From Taiwanofungus camphoratus (taxonomy: Eukaryota > Basidiomycota > Agaricomycetes > Polyporales > Taiwanofungaceae), in the NCBI GenBank assembly GCA_003999685.1, contig CP021232.1:682001-746000 (forward strand): a stretch of 64,000 nucleotides of DNA. The letters are read 5' to 3'. Numbering within the stretch: position 1 is the first letter of the stretch; every line of letters begins with the position of its first letter. Of the stretch, positions 48,033 through 59,289 are shown piece after piece. The position numbers were made by a program, and so were the translations under genes. The notes beneath the pieces were generated by a model. That model worked only from the letters and a program-made list of their open reading frames with translations, was not told the origin of the DNA and ran no database searches.

Positions 48033-49888
48033 AGATGGCTTATTCTCTTGTAGCAGACTTTTCGCATTCCTCTATGCCAGATACTAACCCGGTGGCTGCC
48101 TTCTCTTACCCGAAACCGCAATATCATGCACGTATTGATTCTCTCAACCTCGCTTATGAGCCGCAAGCATCTCTATCATCTCAATTTCTGATAACATCAC
48201 GGGAACTGATCAACGGTTCTGGAAGTTCTTCGCTTATTGGCCCCATCCCCACTGTCTGCTCTCTCAGCAGCACTTCCCTCTGTCCAGAATTCTTACTATG
48301 ACTCTATCCGTAAAATCGCTTGGTATCGTGATGTATTGTCTATAATTGACCGCACCCAACGCCGCAGCTCTTCCCCTAGTGCCGTAGCTGCTAATACTAC
48401 TCCTACGCTCATCCAAATTGACGACGCGGAACTTCAACGCCTAGTTGATACAGTTGTTCCTGTTATACTTCAGACTTCTACCCAGCAAATTCCGATGCCA
48501 GGATACATTGCAGAAGCAATTTTTCTCTGAGCGACATGCGAGGCCTCCGGTGCATACCCGCAGTTCGTGCGGCACGATCCGAAGACCGCATTCACGCACT
48601 TTGAGCAAGCAGCCAAGGCGGGGTACCACCGAGCTTGGTTCAAACTCGGCAGAGACTTCGAGACATTCGGCAACCTCGCACATGCCAAAGAATGTTATGA
48701 AATGGGTGCACAGTTCGGCGTTCCGGACTGTTTATATGTAAGCTGACTTGAGTCTTTCAAGAGACCCGTATTGACCGTCTTTAAGCGCATCGGTATGGCT
48801 CACCTCAAAGGCCAACTTGGTCTTCCTGTGTCTCCCGAGGCTGCACTTCCTTATCTCAAACGCGCAGCCTCTCTTGCGACTTTAGATGTACCCGAGCCTG
48901 CCTACGTTTATGGGCTGCTTCTGCTCAATGACTTCTCCCCCGTCTCTATCCCGTCGCATCTCTTCGAACCCCACATCCCTCCCGGCTCTTCCGCACAAAA
49001 CGAAGCTCGCAACCAACTTGAGCACGCGGCCTACCTTCATTTTGCACCAGCACAATTGTATACCGGGCGAGCATGCGAGCTCGCTGATTCGTATGCTGAG
49101 AAAGCTTCGCGAAAAGGCTTGCCGAACGCTGAGTTTGCCATGGGCTATTATGCAGAAGTAGGTGTGGGAGGTGCCAAAGACATTGACGCTGCACGGGCGT
49201 GATATGCGATGGTGTGTAACGCAACCACTGTCCGCCCCATGCTGCCGATCAGTGATTGATTCCGACATCACATTGACAGGCTTCTCAACATGGTAATCCA
49301 GATGCACAAGAGCGCCATCAAGCCTTATCTCAGCCCTCGCCTCTGTCTCTATCCCGCCAGGAGCATGAGGCCCTGACCGACACTCGACGTAGGCGCACGC
49401 AGGCTAGACTACGTTCCGAGGCAGCCGGGCACCCAGCCAATGGAAGCGGACTTCCCAAGCCGCCTGTGGATAACCTTCAATTCACGAGTGACATCTCCAT
49501 GAGAGGACCCGTTGCGTCGCAAGGCATTCCTCGCCCACCAACATATGATAGCACACAGGGAAACTCCCCCTTGAGCGACGTGCCTCCTGGTGTGAGGCCC
49601 CTGCAGTTGCACCGAAAGACAGCTTCATCCTCTTCTATACTTCAGCTTCCCCCGTCCTGGCAGGGTCCTTCGCGATTTCCCAGTCCATATACGAAGTCTG
49701 CATTGTCGACACCCGGTGGCCAGCAAGGCCATTTCGTCAACGCATCTGGCACGTCACCTCGACTTGAACCGCAGTGTGCATTGGAGACGTCCCCGCTTTC
49801 TAGGCCTTCTCCCCCGAGAGGGCCGCAGACGTTCCAAGAAATGGGTTTCACCAGTCAGAAGTTGGAGAAGGACTGCGTCATCATGTAA
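48033..49888 (+). pseudogene. SKT5/CHS4-like chitin synthase activator, broken
   Basis: Sel1-repeat protein of the Skt5/Chs4 type, which recruits and activates chitin synthase III at the membrane. Recognisable in order: LPSVQNSYYDSIRKIAWYRD, IQIDDAELQRLVDTVVPVIL, PKTAFTHFEQAAKAGYHRAW, FKLGRDFETFGNLAHAKECY, RIGMAHLKGQLGLPVSPEAA, FAMGYYAEVGVGGAKDID, and a spliced ASQHGNPDAQERHQALSQ. The C-terminus is CVIM, a CaaX prenylation box. Two in-frame TGA codons interrupt it: 48528-48530 (where Arg is expected, before ATCEASGAYPQF) and 49200-49202 (where Trp is expected, before YAM). A frame change near 48215-48266 can be explained by a 52-bp intron. The Sel1 region after HFAPAQ also looks shorter than usual. 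Probably a decayed paralogue. Confidence 0.75.
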
Positions 49889-52779
49889 CGCTAAGTGGGT
49901 TTTTGCAAATTCGTTTGTAGCCCTCTTAGTATGCTCTGATATCTCGGGCCTTACTACTATTTTACACTCCTTAAATCGTTACTGGTTAGTACTTAGCATT
50001 AACGTACGTTCACCCTGCCTTCGCCGGACTTCAATTTCGACTTATACTCGAAGTCATTTTGTATCTATAACAATCAGGAACCTTTCCCGTCCTTATTGAG
50101 CTCGAACTGATGTGCGGTTTATGATATGTATCACTTATTCTTGCACGCTTTGCCCATCCACACTTACGTGATTCTATTGGTAAGGACGTATTGTTCAATG
50201 TTCCTGGACATTCAGGAGGTATACGAGCGTTTGCTCATTTTGAAGGGGCTTGACCGGCATTTACCGTTTACGTATTACGATCGAAATTGGACCAGAACAA
50301 CCTCTGGGAGATGATGTCGCTTTGAATCTCGCTTGGGGCACCGTTCTCTTTGCTTGTGCAAATGTTACCCTATTCAACAATGACCTTGTGTTGCTGATGC
50401 AATGCTTCAGCGAACGGGTGTGTTCTAGCCCTCTTCATTCTTCTTACCAAGACACTTGCCTGGCGACTTCCAACGCGGTCTCGGATAGGAACTTCGAATT
50501 GACTTTAAAATCTCTGTGTTCTGCTCGTAATCTGATACACGCTCTGTTGCTTTGTATTTGGGCAGAAAACGACTCAGCTGAAACACCATTTGACTTCGCT
50601 GTGAGAACAATTGAACATGGTCATTAATTGTCTCTGAGTTGATAATGCTCAAGCGCCGAGGACCTTGTCTTTCTACCTCATACAGTGAGATTCACTACTC
50701 CCCAGACAAGAGATAGTACACCTAGTCTCTGTACTTTTCGCCAATGATGCGGTGCCAGCAGCCTATATGCGAAGCTTTGTTGCCTCAGTGGTAGGAACGG
50801 AAGCTCCGCTTTTCCCCTCAGGTTTTCGCTTCTGTTACTCTCACTAACATTCCGCATACGGAGAACGTGGGCTTATTGTCCATACTCAGGTCGGGACCAG
50901 TTTGCCCGAGTAGGCTACAATGACCTTACTGGTCGCTTGTACGCGGACCCCATCAGCCATTACTGGGTATCGAATTCTGTAAGCCTGAACCTAGTCCTTT
51001 TCTGTATCTTTCATGGTAAAATATCCAACCGCAGTTATTAAAGAAGTTGACGGATCTGGTATTGACATCTGGTGCGGCCACCTCATGTGGCTGTTTTGTT
51101 GTCCAGGCATTGCTTTGGCCGCTACTCCGGTCTTATATAGAGCGCGCTTCGAAGCCATCACTTCTTTTTCTCAACACTAGCCAAGTCTACTCATGCTATA
51201 GTCGGAGTCATTTCTCTGTCCGCACTCCCATTCTTCATGCAGCCTTGCGTTGAATCTCTGGTGCTGCCGACGTCTTTATTCTGGTGCTTTTGCTCTCTCA
51301 AAAAAACACCTCAGACTCAATCTCCTCCAATCCCTTTTGTCTGGCTGGCACTCGTGCGACGGGTTTCAGAACTTTTCGCGCTGATATTTCAACAAGGTTT
51401 CCTATCAAATGAAGGCCTATTTAACTGCACAAGCGTTCCTGTAATTATCATTTTGGCGTTGAACACTTATGATGATTTCATCTCCCAATCGTCTTTATCC
51501 CGGTTCGAAAAGCACGACTGATTTGCCACTGGATACTCAGAAAAATTGCTATTCTCTGTTCATGCAGATAATTGTCATTGTTCTTGGCAGACTATGGGAA
51601 CAATACTCAAAGCTTATTCCTAGTGCCACATATGCAGTTTCTCGGACAGCGTAGGTTTCGTTCTTGTATTTGTCTCGGGCACTTTCGCGTAGGCACAAGG
51701 TATAACTCGGTCTTATAGTCCTTATGTGTTAGTTTTTACTTTCGCAGAGCGACCACGGATGTTATTGAAGACCGTAGGCATTCGTGATGCAACGTGAAGA
51801 TATCTGATAACTTCTACCCGGACTCAGCAGCTCCTATAGCCCATTTGGAAATGTTACTCATCTCGTACTTGTGTAGTCTCGCTTTTGGTTACATGCGACC
51901 AGTGCAAATCACGTTTTGAAACGCACTTTGCTGGGCTAGATAGTCGAAGGTGAGCGTTGTTACATTCAAACGCCCATGCTTACTGGTGGCATACTGGAGT
52001 GTGCTGGGTGAAATAACCCAGTGAATTTACGTTGTACCCAAGGCGCATATCTGACGCACATTCCGACATATGACATGTTTTCAACGGGGCGTGGTCGAAT
52101 TGTGCGGTGGATCAAGCGAGCACAAATATACAACATTGTATTCGTCATGGCCTCCCTACGCAGCATTGCACTACCAAGCGACTTCACTGTTGCGTAGCGT
52201 GTCTCAATGGAAGATACCCCCGGGTCGAACGTGAACCATGCAATCTCCGTCTGCATGTCTGTACTCACGGCTGGGCCACCATCACTCTACAAAGGTCGGT
52301 TCCTCACAAAGAACACCTCCTTTTTTCTCTGGAAGCGGCGGCCCATGTCTGGCACGACTCTATTACGAGATTGATGGTAGCTCCTTGCCGACGTCCTAGG
52401 CCACTGGTGAGTGACCTCTTTGTCCAGGAGAAAGCCGAATGTCGATAGCCGCAGCGCGCCTTACTGAGCCATAATACTGTCTCAAATAGCAAACAAGGTT
52501 GCCATCGAACCGCAGTCCGACATCACTCTTCTTTCAGAAATGTGCTTGTTTCTCTTACAGGTGCCCAGCGTGATTGCAAAATGAAATGTTGAAGGTGGCT
52601 GTTTGTGTCTAATTGCGACTATGGGTCCAGGTTTGCCGGAAGCAAAACAACTTCCTAACTTGGCATCTTTCAATCGCCTATCGTCTTTTCTTGCTTTATT
52701 CAACCGCTGCACCTCCTGGCCGCCAGACCAAGTGGGGTCTCTTCATGTTTTGGTATATATACCGCCCAATTTCAGCAAC
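49889..52779. other. Long intergenic region upstream of Clp1-like copy C
   Basis: About 2.9 kb without a recognisable gene. The open frames at 50250-50627, 51237-51521 and 52107-52448 have no known domain. The right end holds the TATA palindrome of copy C. Such a long leader region could hold regulatory sites or a non-coding transcript; neither can be shown here. Confidence 0.45.
52752..52763 (+). promoter_or_regulatory. TATA box of Clp1-like copy C
   Basis: The perfect 12-bp palindrome ggtatatatacc contains TATATATA. It lies 28 bp before the upstream ORF and about 80 bp before the main ATG at 52845. Confidence 0.55.
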
Positions 52780-52848
52780 ATGTCTCCTGCATCGAATCAT
52801 ACCGCTCTATCAATTCTCGCTGAAGAACTCTATCTTCCTCCATCATGA
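52780..52848 (+). CDS. Upstream ORF overlapping the Clp1-like C start
   Basis: ATG 52780 opens 22 codons, MSPASNHTALSILAEELYLP then PS, and stops at TGA 52846-52848. The stop overlaps the main start codon in the tetranucleotide ATGA (52845-52848). It lies between the TATA box and the main ORF, so it should be in the mRNA if transcription starts close to that box. This layout suggests translational control by reinitiation. An alternative is that this is the true N-terminus joined by an unseen splice. Confidence 0.5.
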   Translation: MSPASNHTALSILAEELYLPPS

Positions 52849-53981
52849 TACAGAAAGACCAGAAGCTTCGTGCTCTTACGTCGAAGTCGACAGCTAAAGC
52901 TCTCGCTATCTCCAGAAGGCTGATCCAGTCCGCCAAACGGAGGGCGCGAAGGCCGCTGCTCATGCATCACTCCAGTTCCCGGAATTCTCCACTCAATAGG
53001 CCAGCGTCTCAAGAAGGAATTATCCCGTCTCCGCCCGCGATCGTCTTTGAAGGGCCTTCTTTTCAGCTTCCTCCCAAGTTGATTAAGCCCAAAATCCCAC
53101 AAGTTGAACCTTCGACGATTGGCAATCTCGAGAAAGAACTGAAGGATGTTCCCCTGGATTATGTACGCAAGGCACTGGTCGTGTGGGGTAGTAGGTATGT
53201 TTCACCTTCCATTCGAATGATTTCTGTAGTAATCTTCCACGGAATGGACAGAATGTTAGGAGTGTTCAAAACTGTTTACTGCGAACCACCGAAGACCGCT
53301 ATGCCTAAGCAGGTCGGCGTACTCATGTCAGACGGAGGGTTGGCTAGTTGCCCTACACATGTTGTTGCAGTATCACAGTACGCATCTCCGCCTTCGTCTC
53401 CCTCCGCACGAATTAGCCAGGTGGCATCCCATCGTCGCGAAACAACGTTATATCCCGTGCATGCGGTCGTTCTTGCTGCTCATTGCGCTAGATTACCCCC
53501 ATTTCCGGAGTCAAACCCGCGTGTGAAGCTGTTGAAGGAAGGATCACCAACGATATCTGCTGCATCTGCATGTCGCCTGCCTTGCGTGACGATATGCCTC
53601 CCGGACCACGACACGTATGGTATGCTCCAACAGTATCTGTACACATTGAACACGGGACACCTTATCTTTGCCATGTTGGCCCTCGTCGAAAGGAATATGC
53701 AGCTGGGCCCTGAAGTGCGCCTGGTCGAGTGTGCGAAGGTGCTTAACGAATGGGCTGCCACACGAGAGGAGGTTGTGATTGCATTCTCTAGAGAGCTTGT
53801 AGCCCGCGCGAACTTGCTGACTGTGTGTCAGTTTGCCAGAGTCGTTGAAGGGGTTTACAGGAACGCCATCGCCCTTGGTGTTTCGGAGGAGGGTCTGTGG
53901 ACCATGATTGATTTTGCATGGGATGTATCGATAGCTTCCATGAGAATGATTGATCAGTCGTCTCGGGCGAGCGACAACTAG
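52845..53981 (+). CDS. Clp1-like protein, copy C
   Basis: Exon 1 is 52845-53194, the intron 53195-53251 (57 bp, phase 2, itself open) and exon 2 53252-53981, giving 359 residues from MIQKDQKLRALTSKSTAKAL. The N-terminus is strongly basic (SRRLIQSAKRRARRPLLMHH), fitting a nuclear protein. The core reads KDVPLDYVRKALVVWGSRML, LYPVHAVVLAAHCARLPPFP, MLQQYLYTLNTGHLIFAMLA, VVEGVYRNAIALGVSEEGLW then TMIDFAWDV. These blocks match copy B in order and spacing, and the intron interrupts the same place. The base composition is ordinary, unlike copies A and B. It is 26 kb from copy B and on the opposite strand. It may be the ancestral-type gene or a more conserved paralogue. Confidence 0.85.
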   Translation: MIQKDQKLRALTSKSTAKALAISRRLIQSAKRRARRPLLMHHSSSRNSPLNRPASQEGIIPSPPAIVFEGPSFQLPPKLIKPKIPQVEPSTIGNLEKELKDVPLDYVRKALVVWGSRYVSPSIRMISVVIFHGMDRMLGVFKTVYCEPPKTAMPKQVGVLMSDGGLASCPTHVVAVSQYASPPSSPSARISQVASHRRETTLYPVHAVVLAAHCARLPPFPESNPRVKLLKEGSPTISAASACRLPCVTICLPDHDTYGMLQQYLYTLNTGHLIFAMLALVERNMQLGPEVRLVECAKVLNEWAATREEVVIAFSRELVARANLLTVCQFARVVEGVYRNAIALGVSEEGLWTMIDFAWDVSIASMRMIDQSSRASDN

Positions 53982-54279
53982 AAATAGTTCAGATCATTTC
54001 GCTTGCAATAATGTAGGCTCCTTCATGTGTAGCTCCATCCTAAATCATCTCCAGTGATGTAGTTCAAATTAGCGGAATATATTGTGTATTATCCCTCAGT
54101 CACCAAACTAAGCAAGGCGAGAATGCAACGCGAATTTGGCGCACATTGAAGAGACTTAAAAGGGGACGCATTGTCGCTATGATTGCATTGTTCGTTCCTA
54201 AAACTCGAAAAAATCATATTAAAAGTGGATGTATTGTAAGCAGACTATCAGTATCAAATACGATCCTCCTTGGGACACG

Positions 54280-56158
54280 CTAGCGACGCTTGCCCAATAC
54301 CTTGACACACGCAGCCTTGACCGCATTTGCGGCCTTCTCACACTCTTTTCGCGTGAGAGCAGCGGTGACGGCAAGTCGTATGCTCGGGCGCACTTCGATA
54401 AGCTCTTGGCCATGGAGCCTCTTCGCGCGTGTGATCATCACACCTTGAGCGAGCGCCTCCTCCACGACGTCCTGCAGGAGCCTCTCCTCCAAGTCGATAT
54501 CGAACTGTGGTGAGTCCCTTGGCATCACAGATAACGGGTTAGACGGCTTTCCTGGCGAGGACGTCGGAGACGGGAGCTGCAGAGTGGGCGAGGAGGTGCG
54601 GACGTTGATGTGGATGACGGCACTCGCGGGGTGCGAGGGGATCGAGATGCAATCGACTCTGTCGAGAATTGAACGCACTGCGCGGACGTTATCTTGCAGA
54701 GTACTCAGGATTGACGGAGTGTTTCGCAGAATGTTGATTCCCTGCGAAGCAGCAACCGCCAGCATTGCGGGCATCGCAGCGGAGAACACAAAAGAGGTGC
54801 CGTTGATGCGCTATTGGGCGAGAAGAGGTCGTAAGGTCGCGTACAGCCCAGGGAGATGAGCACAGCCTACCTGATGCTTGACGACGATCTCAGAGCCGGC
54901 ACAGAAGCCACCACAGGATGTGAGACCGTTTGCAATGGATCCAACGAGCATGTCCACTTGCGACGCCTACAAGAGTCCTTGAGTGAGAACAAGATTATGA
55001 TCCCAGCGAACTGCTTACCGGAACGTTGTAGACTTCAGTCAGACCTCGGCCAGTTCGACCCACGCTACCGAATGACACACTCTCGTCGAGAATCAGACGG
55101 TATTTGTACTTGAGCTTGAGCTCGACCTATCTTACGTGAGCCTGGTATCTCACCAAGCTGGTTTGAAGCAAACATACCAGCTTTGGTAGGTCGGACATAG
55201 CACCGTCGTGATCAAATATTCCCTCTGTGACGATAAATCGTCTCGTCAACGGCATCTTCCTCTTGCGTCTCTCCTTCTCTACACTCTCCAATACCTGTTC
55301 CAGACTCTCCATATCGTCGTGATCATACCAGCGAACCGTACAACGCGAGATCTGAAGGCCCTTTTGTATCGCAAAGTTGACGCCGCGGTCGGCAACGATG
55401 ATATCGCCACGCTTGCAAAAGGCAGGAATCACTGAGCTTATGGTAGAGAATGCTTGAGAGTAGACAATGGATCCTTCAGTACCCAGGAAGTCTGCAATAT
55501 CCTGCTCAAGCTGAAGGTGAACGTCTGAACATGACTAGTCAGTAAAGTCCTCGCAGGCGGGCTCGCTACTGGCGTACCCTGCGTGCCATAGAAACCGGGA
55601 GGACCACAACTTCCAAGACCGTACTTCCGAAGGGTCTCCACAGAGCTCTCTTTGATTTCTGCGTTGCCAGAAAGACCGGTAAAGTTGTAACTGGCAAGGT
55701 TGAACACCGTTTTGCCGTTCAAAAGTTTAGGTTTGGGCCCTGTTGGGCCAGCTATAACAGGAACAGCTGCTAGGTCCGCCTGCTCTCTGGGGCTGAGAGG
55801 CTGGGCCAGTGGTTCGGGTACCCATTCGTCTACTAAGTCATCTATCTCCTGTGAAAACCGGCACACGATTGTAAGAAAGTATGTAACTCGGCGCATTCTG
55901 ATATACCTTTTCGTCAAACTTGATAAAATGTTTTCCTGAGTGGTCTGCCCGAGTTCGCGACTGTAGCAACGTCCGTATGGCGAAGAGAATGAGGATGACT
56001 TCAAGCAAAGTTCGCCCAGGATCGTTTTGGTGAGAAGACTTCACGTAGCGTGAAATTACCGAGGAGCCAGGTAGCTTGAAAAAACTCGTTTCTAACGTTG
56101 CATAAGAGTACGAGACAAAGGTGAACAGAGGTTCCAAAGCTGATGTCGACTCGCTCAT
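54280..56158 (-). CDS. LCB1: Serine palmitoyltransferase subunit 1
   Basis: Non-catalytic partner of LCB2 in the first step of sphingolipid synthesis, in the ER membrane. ATG 56158 gives [20 protein letters not shown], then a hydrophobic span around [15 protein letters not shown]. Aminotransferase-fold landmarks follow: [137 protein letters not shown] and [20 protein letters not shown]. The PLP-binding Lys is absent, as expected for LCB1: the segment reads [11 protein letters not shown]. Ends in CVKVLGKRR. Exons in phase, no breaks. It is divergent from the Ser/Pro-rich gene across about 170 bp. Confidence 0.95.
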
Positions 56159-56328
56159 CGTGGCAGTCGACAAGAGGCTGAGGACGGGGCTTGAAACAGG
56201 CGCGGGGAAGGGCAACGGCTGCACTTGTCTCAAGACCGGTCACGAGCAGTTTGGCAACTTGCTCGAGCGCTCACGTTCACCATCGCCTGCAACGGCGAGC
56301 TTGGGCCTCGTGCTCGTCGAGGGCAACG

Positions 56329-58779
56329 ATGGCCTTCTCCCCTTCCCACAGGAGCTCAGTGTCGGTATCGAACTCAAATGTACATTTGGCCCCTCCGTCG
56401 CCATCGAACGTCAAGCAGAGGAGAATGACCTCGCCATCGCTGCCTCCGCCCTCGCCTCTCAATCTGGTCAGTGAATTTTGCTTACGGCGTGAATCACGCG
56501 TTCATTCTTGTTATCAACAGCCAGAACCTGTCTATGGACACCGACGACCTCCCTCCCCCCTCAGGAACGGCCTCACAATCGATCCCGACACAGGCGAAGT
56601 AAGCGACGACGGTTCAATTGATCCTTCCGAGGAATCCCGCGAAGGCAGACAGTGGGGACAGCGTTCGCATTCTCCTACCCCGTCAGTTGCCAAGTTTGCT
56701 GCTAATATAGCTCAGCGGGTCGGCTCCCTCATGAGCAATATGAGCCCCCGCTCTCCGAGCGCTCTTCCTACCGACGACGAACTGGAAGCTGAAGCGGAGA
56801 GAGAACGTGAGAGGAGCAGACGAGAGGCCGAGCGTATCATGATGCAAGAAGCGGAAGATAGGCGGACGGTGGAAGAACGTGTGTTGGCAATGCTACAAAG
56901 CAATGAGGCCTCCAAGACACTTCCTCTCCCGCCTTCGCGGTCTCAGCCAATGCCTGTGACTCCTCCGTCGCCTCAATCCTCTCAGAAAGATTCCAGCTGG
57001 TGGAGCATTGCAAAGAACAAACTGACACCGACTAAAGAACCACTTACGCCCGCTCAGCAAATTATTCAAGAAACGAAAGCACGCGAGAAAGAGTTGGAGA
57101 AAGAAAAGAAACGAAGTGGAAAAATGAAGCAGAAGAGCATTGAATGGCCATTCACTCCTGAAAGCAAGTTTGAGGACCCCGCATTTATCAAAATGGGTCT
57201 TGCAACGATTACGCCTCCACCACCTCGTCCTGTGTCGGCAGCGCCATCATCTCCTTCTCCTTCTCCGTACCATCAGGGACGATCAAGTATTCCCCCGAGC
57301 TTAGCAGCCTCGCCTTTACGATCAAACGATGCTCGCTCTTCTTCGCCTTCTAGAGCGCAACCACCTTTGTACGCCCAGTTCAATGCTCAGGGAACGCTTG
57401 ATATTCCTGGCACTTTACTGACGATTGTCAAGCGCTTTGAAAAGCTCGAGAAATGGACCGTTGGTCATGTCAGAGCGCTGGAGGAACGCATGGACGATGT
57501 CGAACGTTGGCTGGTGGAGAAGGAGAAGGAGAAGGAGCGCTCTGCGGGAGAACCAGAGAATGGCGACGCTGCTGGGGTCGAAGGCGTCATGGACGAAATG
57601 CGAGAAGAGCTTGCAGAATTACAAGGCCGCGTTGGAGAACTAGGTCGAGAGATGGCGAAATTGGTGACGGCTCCAGGAAACCTCTCCTCTGGACCTTCCC
57701 GTAATTCTGCTCCCATTGCAAGAGCACCGTCTACCAACTCGTCCGTAGCCGTTCGTTCGATTTCTCCACACATCATGACCAGCCCGAGGTCTACACCACC
57801 GAAGGTTTCGGGCTCTACCAGCCCCCCTATGACTACGCCGGTTGGCGCATCGCGCGGTTCTCGGACACGCCTGCCGTATCCAACTGGTGACTATGCTACT
57901 CCTCCAGACACGGTTCTCCTTAACCAAGGTGCATTTTCGCCGCCAAATTCACCCCCTTCATCCATCACATCCGCTTCCAAGGCACGACATATGTCAATAT
58001 CTGGCCTGCCTTCGCAAGGTACTCCCCCGGCAAGTTCGTCACCATCTGGACTCCCACAGACTGCTTCGCCTGTCTCGGCCGCGAGTCCGCCAACTCTTCC
58101 GCCTCCAAGCTTGCCCGCGGCCCGTCCCTCAAGCATAAGCCCGACACCGAGAAAACGATATACTGTCGCCCTTGGTGGGCCCATTATGTCTGCAGACCGT
58201 GCAGACCGTGAACGACCTTCCACACCCCATTCTCGCTCTCAGTCTCGTGAAATTAGTACCGCCTTCTTTTCAACTTCGCCACTCTCCATGACGCCTACAC
58301 ATGATGATACTACTGACGAATCCGATAGTGAATCCGGCATGAACGAAGAGACGATTGGGAAGGCGGCAGCGCGGCTTTCCGGCTTCGCTGTTCTACATGA
58401 TACTGCAGCAAGTGATTCAGACAGACCAACCTCCACATCTCCTTCTGGAGCTATCTCGCAGAGACGTACTCGCCCGCAGTCGTTGTATGGTCCGCATTCA
58501 GCCAAAAGCATAGCTTCGCCGTCCCCTATAACTCCCCTTAGCGTCCGCCTCCGCTCTCATTCCACCGATCGGTTTGGGCTGGGAATCTCCGATGCCGGCG
58601 GAAACCTCTTTACCCCAGCGACACCGACTTCAAAGAAATTCGTCGATCCGCTCGTCGTCCGCAGGCAGACGAAGGAGGAGCTAGCGAGCACGATACCCAA
58701 TCCGCCAAAGGTAATGCCAGGGAAACCAAAGGTGCCAGTGGGAGAGTTAGTTGCTTTCTTCGACCAAGAGAAAGCGTAA
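56329..58779 (+). CDS. Ser/Pro-rich protein with central coiled coil, unknown
   Basis: Start ATG 56329 chosen: MAFSPSHRSSVSVSNSNVHL in good context. The frame is open from 56191, so an earlier Met is possible. A 54-bp in-frame intron (56467-56520) joins SPLNL to PEPVYGHRRPPSPLRNGLTI; about 798 residues. An alternative reading uses another frame for exon 1 and joins it to NGLTIDPDTGE, but it lacks an ATG. An acidic helix lies around EAEAERERERSRREAERIMM. After EKEKKRSGKMKQ comes TLDIPGTLLTIVKRFEKLEK and a coiled coil (EELAELQGRVGELGREMAKL). The tail is rich in SP/TP sites and ends KVPVGELVAFFDQEKA. Many kinase sites suggest a regulated scaffold, but no family name is justified. Confidence 0.75.
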   Translation: MAFSPSHRSSVSVSNSNVHLAPPSPSNVKQRRMTSPSLPPPSPLNLVSEFCLRRESRVHSCYQQPEPVYGHRRPPSPLRNGLTIDPDTGEVSDDGSIDPSEESREGRQWGQRSHSPTPSVAKFAANIAQRVGSLMSNMSPRSPSALPTDDELEAEAERERERSRREAERIMMQEAEDRRTVEERVLAMLQSNEASKTLPLPPSRSQPMPVTPPSPQSSQKDSSWWSIAKNKLTPTKEPLTPAQQIIQETKAREKELEKEKKRSGKMKQKSIEWPFTPESKFEDPAFIKMGLATITPPPPRPVSAAPSSPSPSPYHQGRSSIPPSLAASPLRSNDARSSSPSRAQPPLYAQFNAQGTLDIPGTLLTIVKRFEKLEKWTVGHVRALEERMDDVERWLVEKEKEKERSAGEPENGDAAGVEGVMDEMREELAELQGRVGELGREMAKLVTAPGNLSSGPSRNSAPIARAPSTNSSVAVRSISPHIMTSPRSTPPKVSGSTSPPMTTPVGASRGSRTRLPYPTGDYATPPDTVLLNQGAFSPPNSPPSSITSASKARHMSISGLPSQGTPPASSSPSGLPQTASPVSAASPPTLPPPSLPAARPSSISPTPRKRYTVALGGPIMSADRADRERPSTPHSRSQSREISTAFFSTSPLSMTPTHDDTTDESDSESGMNEETIGKAAARLSGFAVLHDTAASDSDRPTSTSPSGAISQRRTRPQSLYGPHSAKSIASPSPITPLSVRLRSHSTDRFGLGISDAGGNLFTPATPTSKKFVDPLVVRRQTKEELASTIPNPPKVMPGKPKVPVGELVAFFDQEKA

Positions 58780-59289
58780 TGTTCGATGGTTATCAGTGAT
58801 AGGTGGTATGTACCGGAGAGCCTTTTACATTTTTGAAAAATCTGACAGATTGTATAATCGATATGCGTTCAACATCTTGGCCGACTTTGTGATATCCTTC
58901 ATTGTCAGGTGTACGCTATGAACTGCTTTGTTGCATGGATTATCATTTTTTATGCTCTTGTGAGTCACATACGTTACGACCTGCTACGACCAATGTTAGC
59001 CTTTTCTTTGGATTCTTCCGACTGACCGTCAGGAAGGCTCGGCTTTTCCCTGAGCAATGACTACTGTTCGTATGCGAGTGTTTTATGAGGTGAAACAATG
59101 AAGTTTAGCAGATATGAAGAATGCACTTTACGGTCTCATGAGCCCGGAAGATGCCGGGGACGTACTGGAGACCTGAGAGACCTAGTAGACGCTTCGCATG
59201 CCGTGACACCATTCCTGACTTCGACGACCTCTCCTTTATACCCTGTCGCTATAAGTTCTCATAGTGCGTTTGTCCATGTCACCCATTCA
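58780..59289. other. Intergenic region, nothing recognised
   Basis: Tail-to-head spacer between the Ser/Pro-rich gene and the SANT gene. A plus-strand open frame from 59098 runs into the SANT start and could extend it; no conserved text supports this. Confidence 0.4.

Noticed and set aside
56121-56470. Alternative first exon of the Ser/Pro-rich gene in another frame, overlapping the LCB1 start
   Set aside because: It begins at GTG with an in-frame stop just upstream and no ATG; the frame with MAFSPSHR and a 54-bp intron explains the data more simply.
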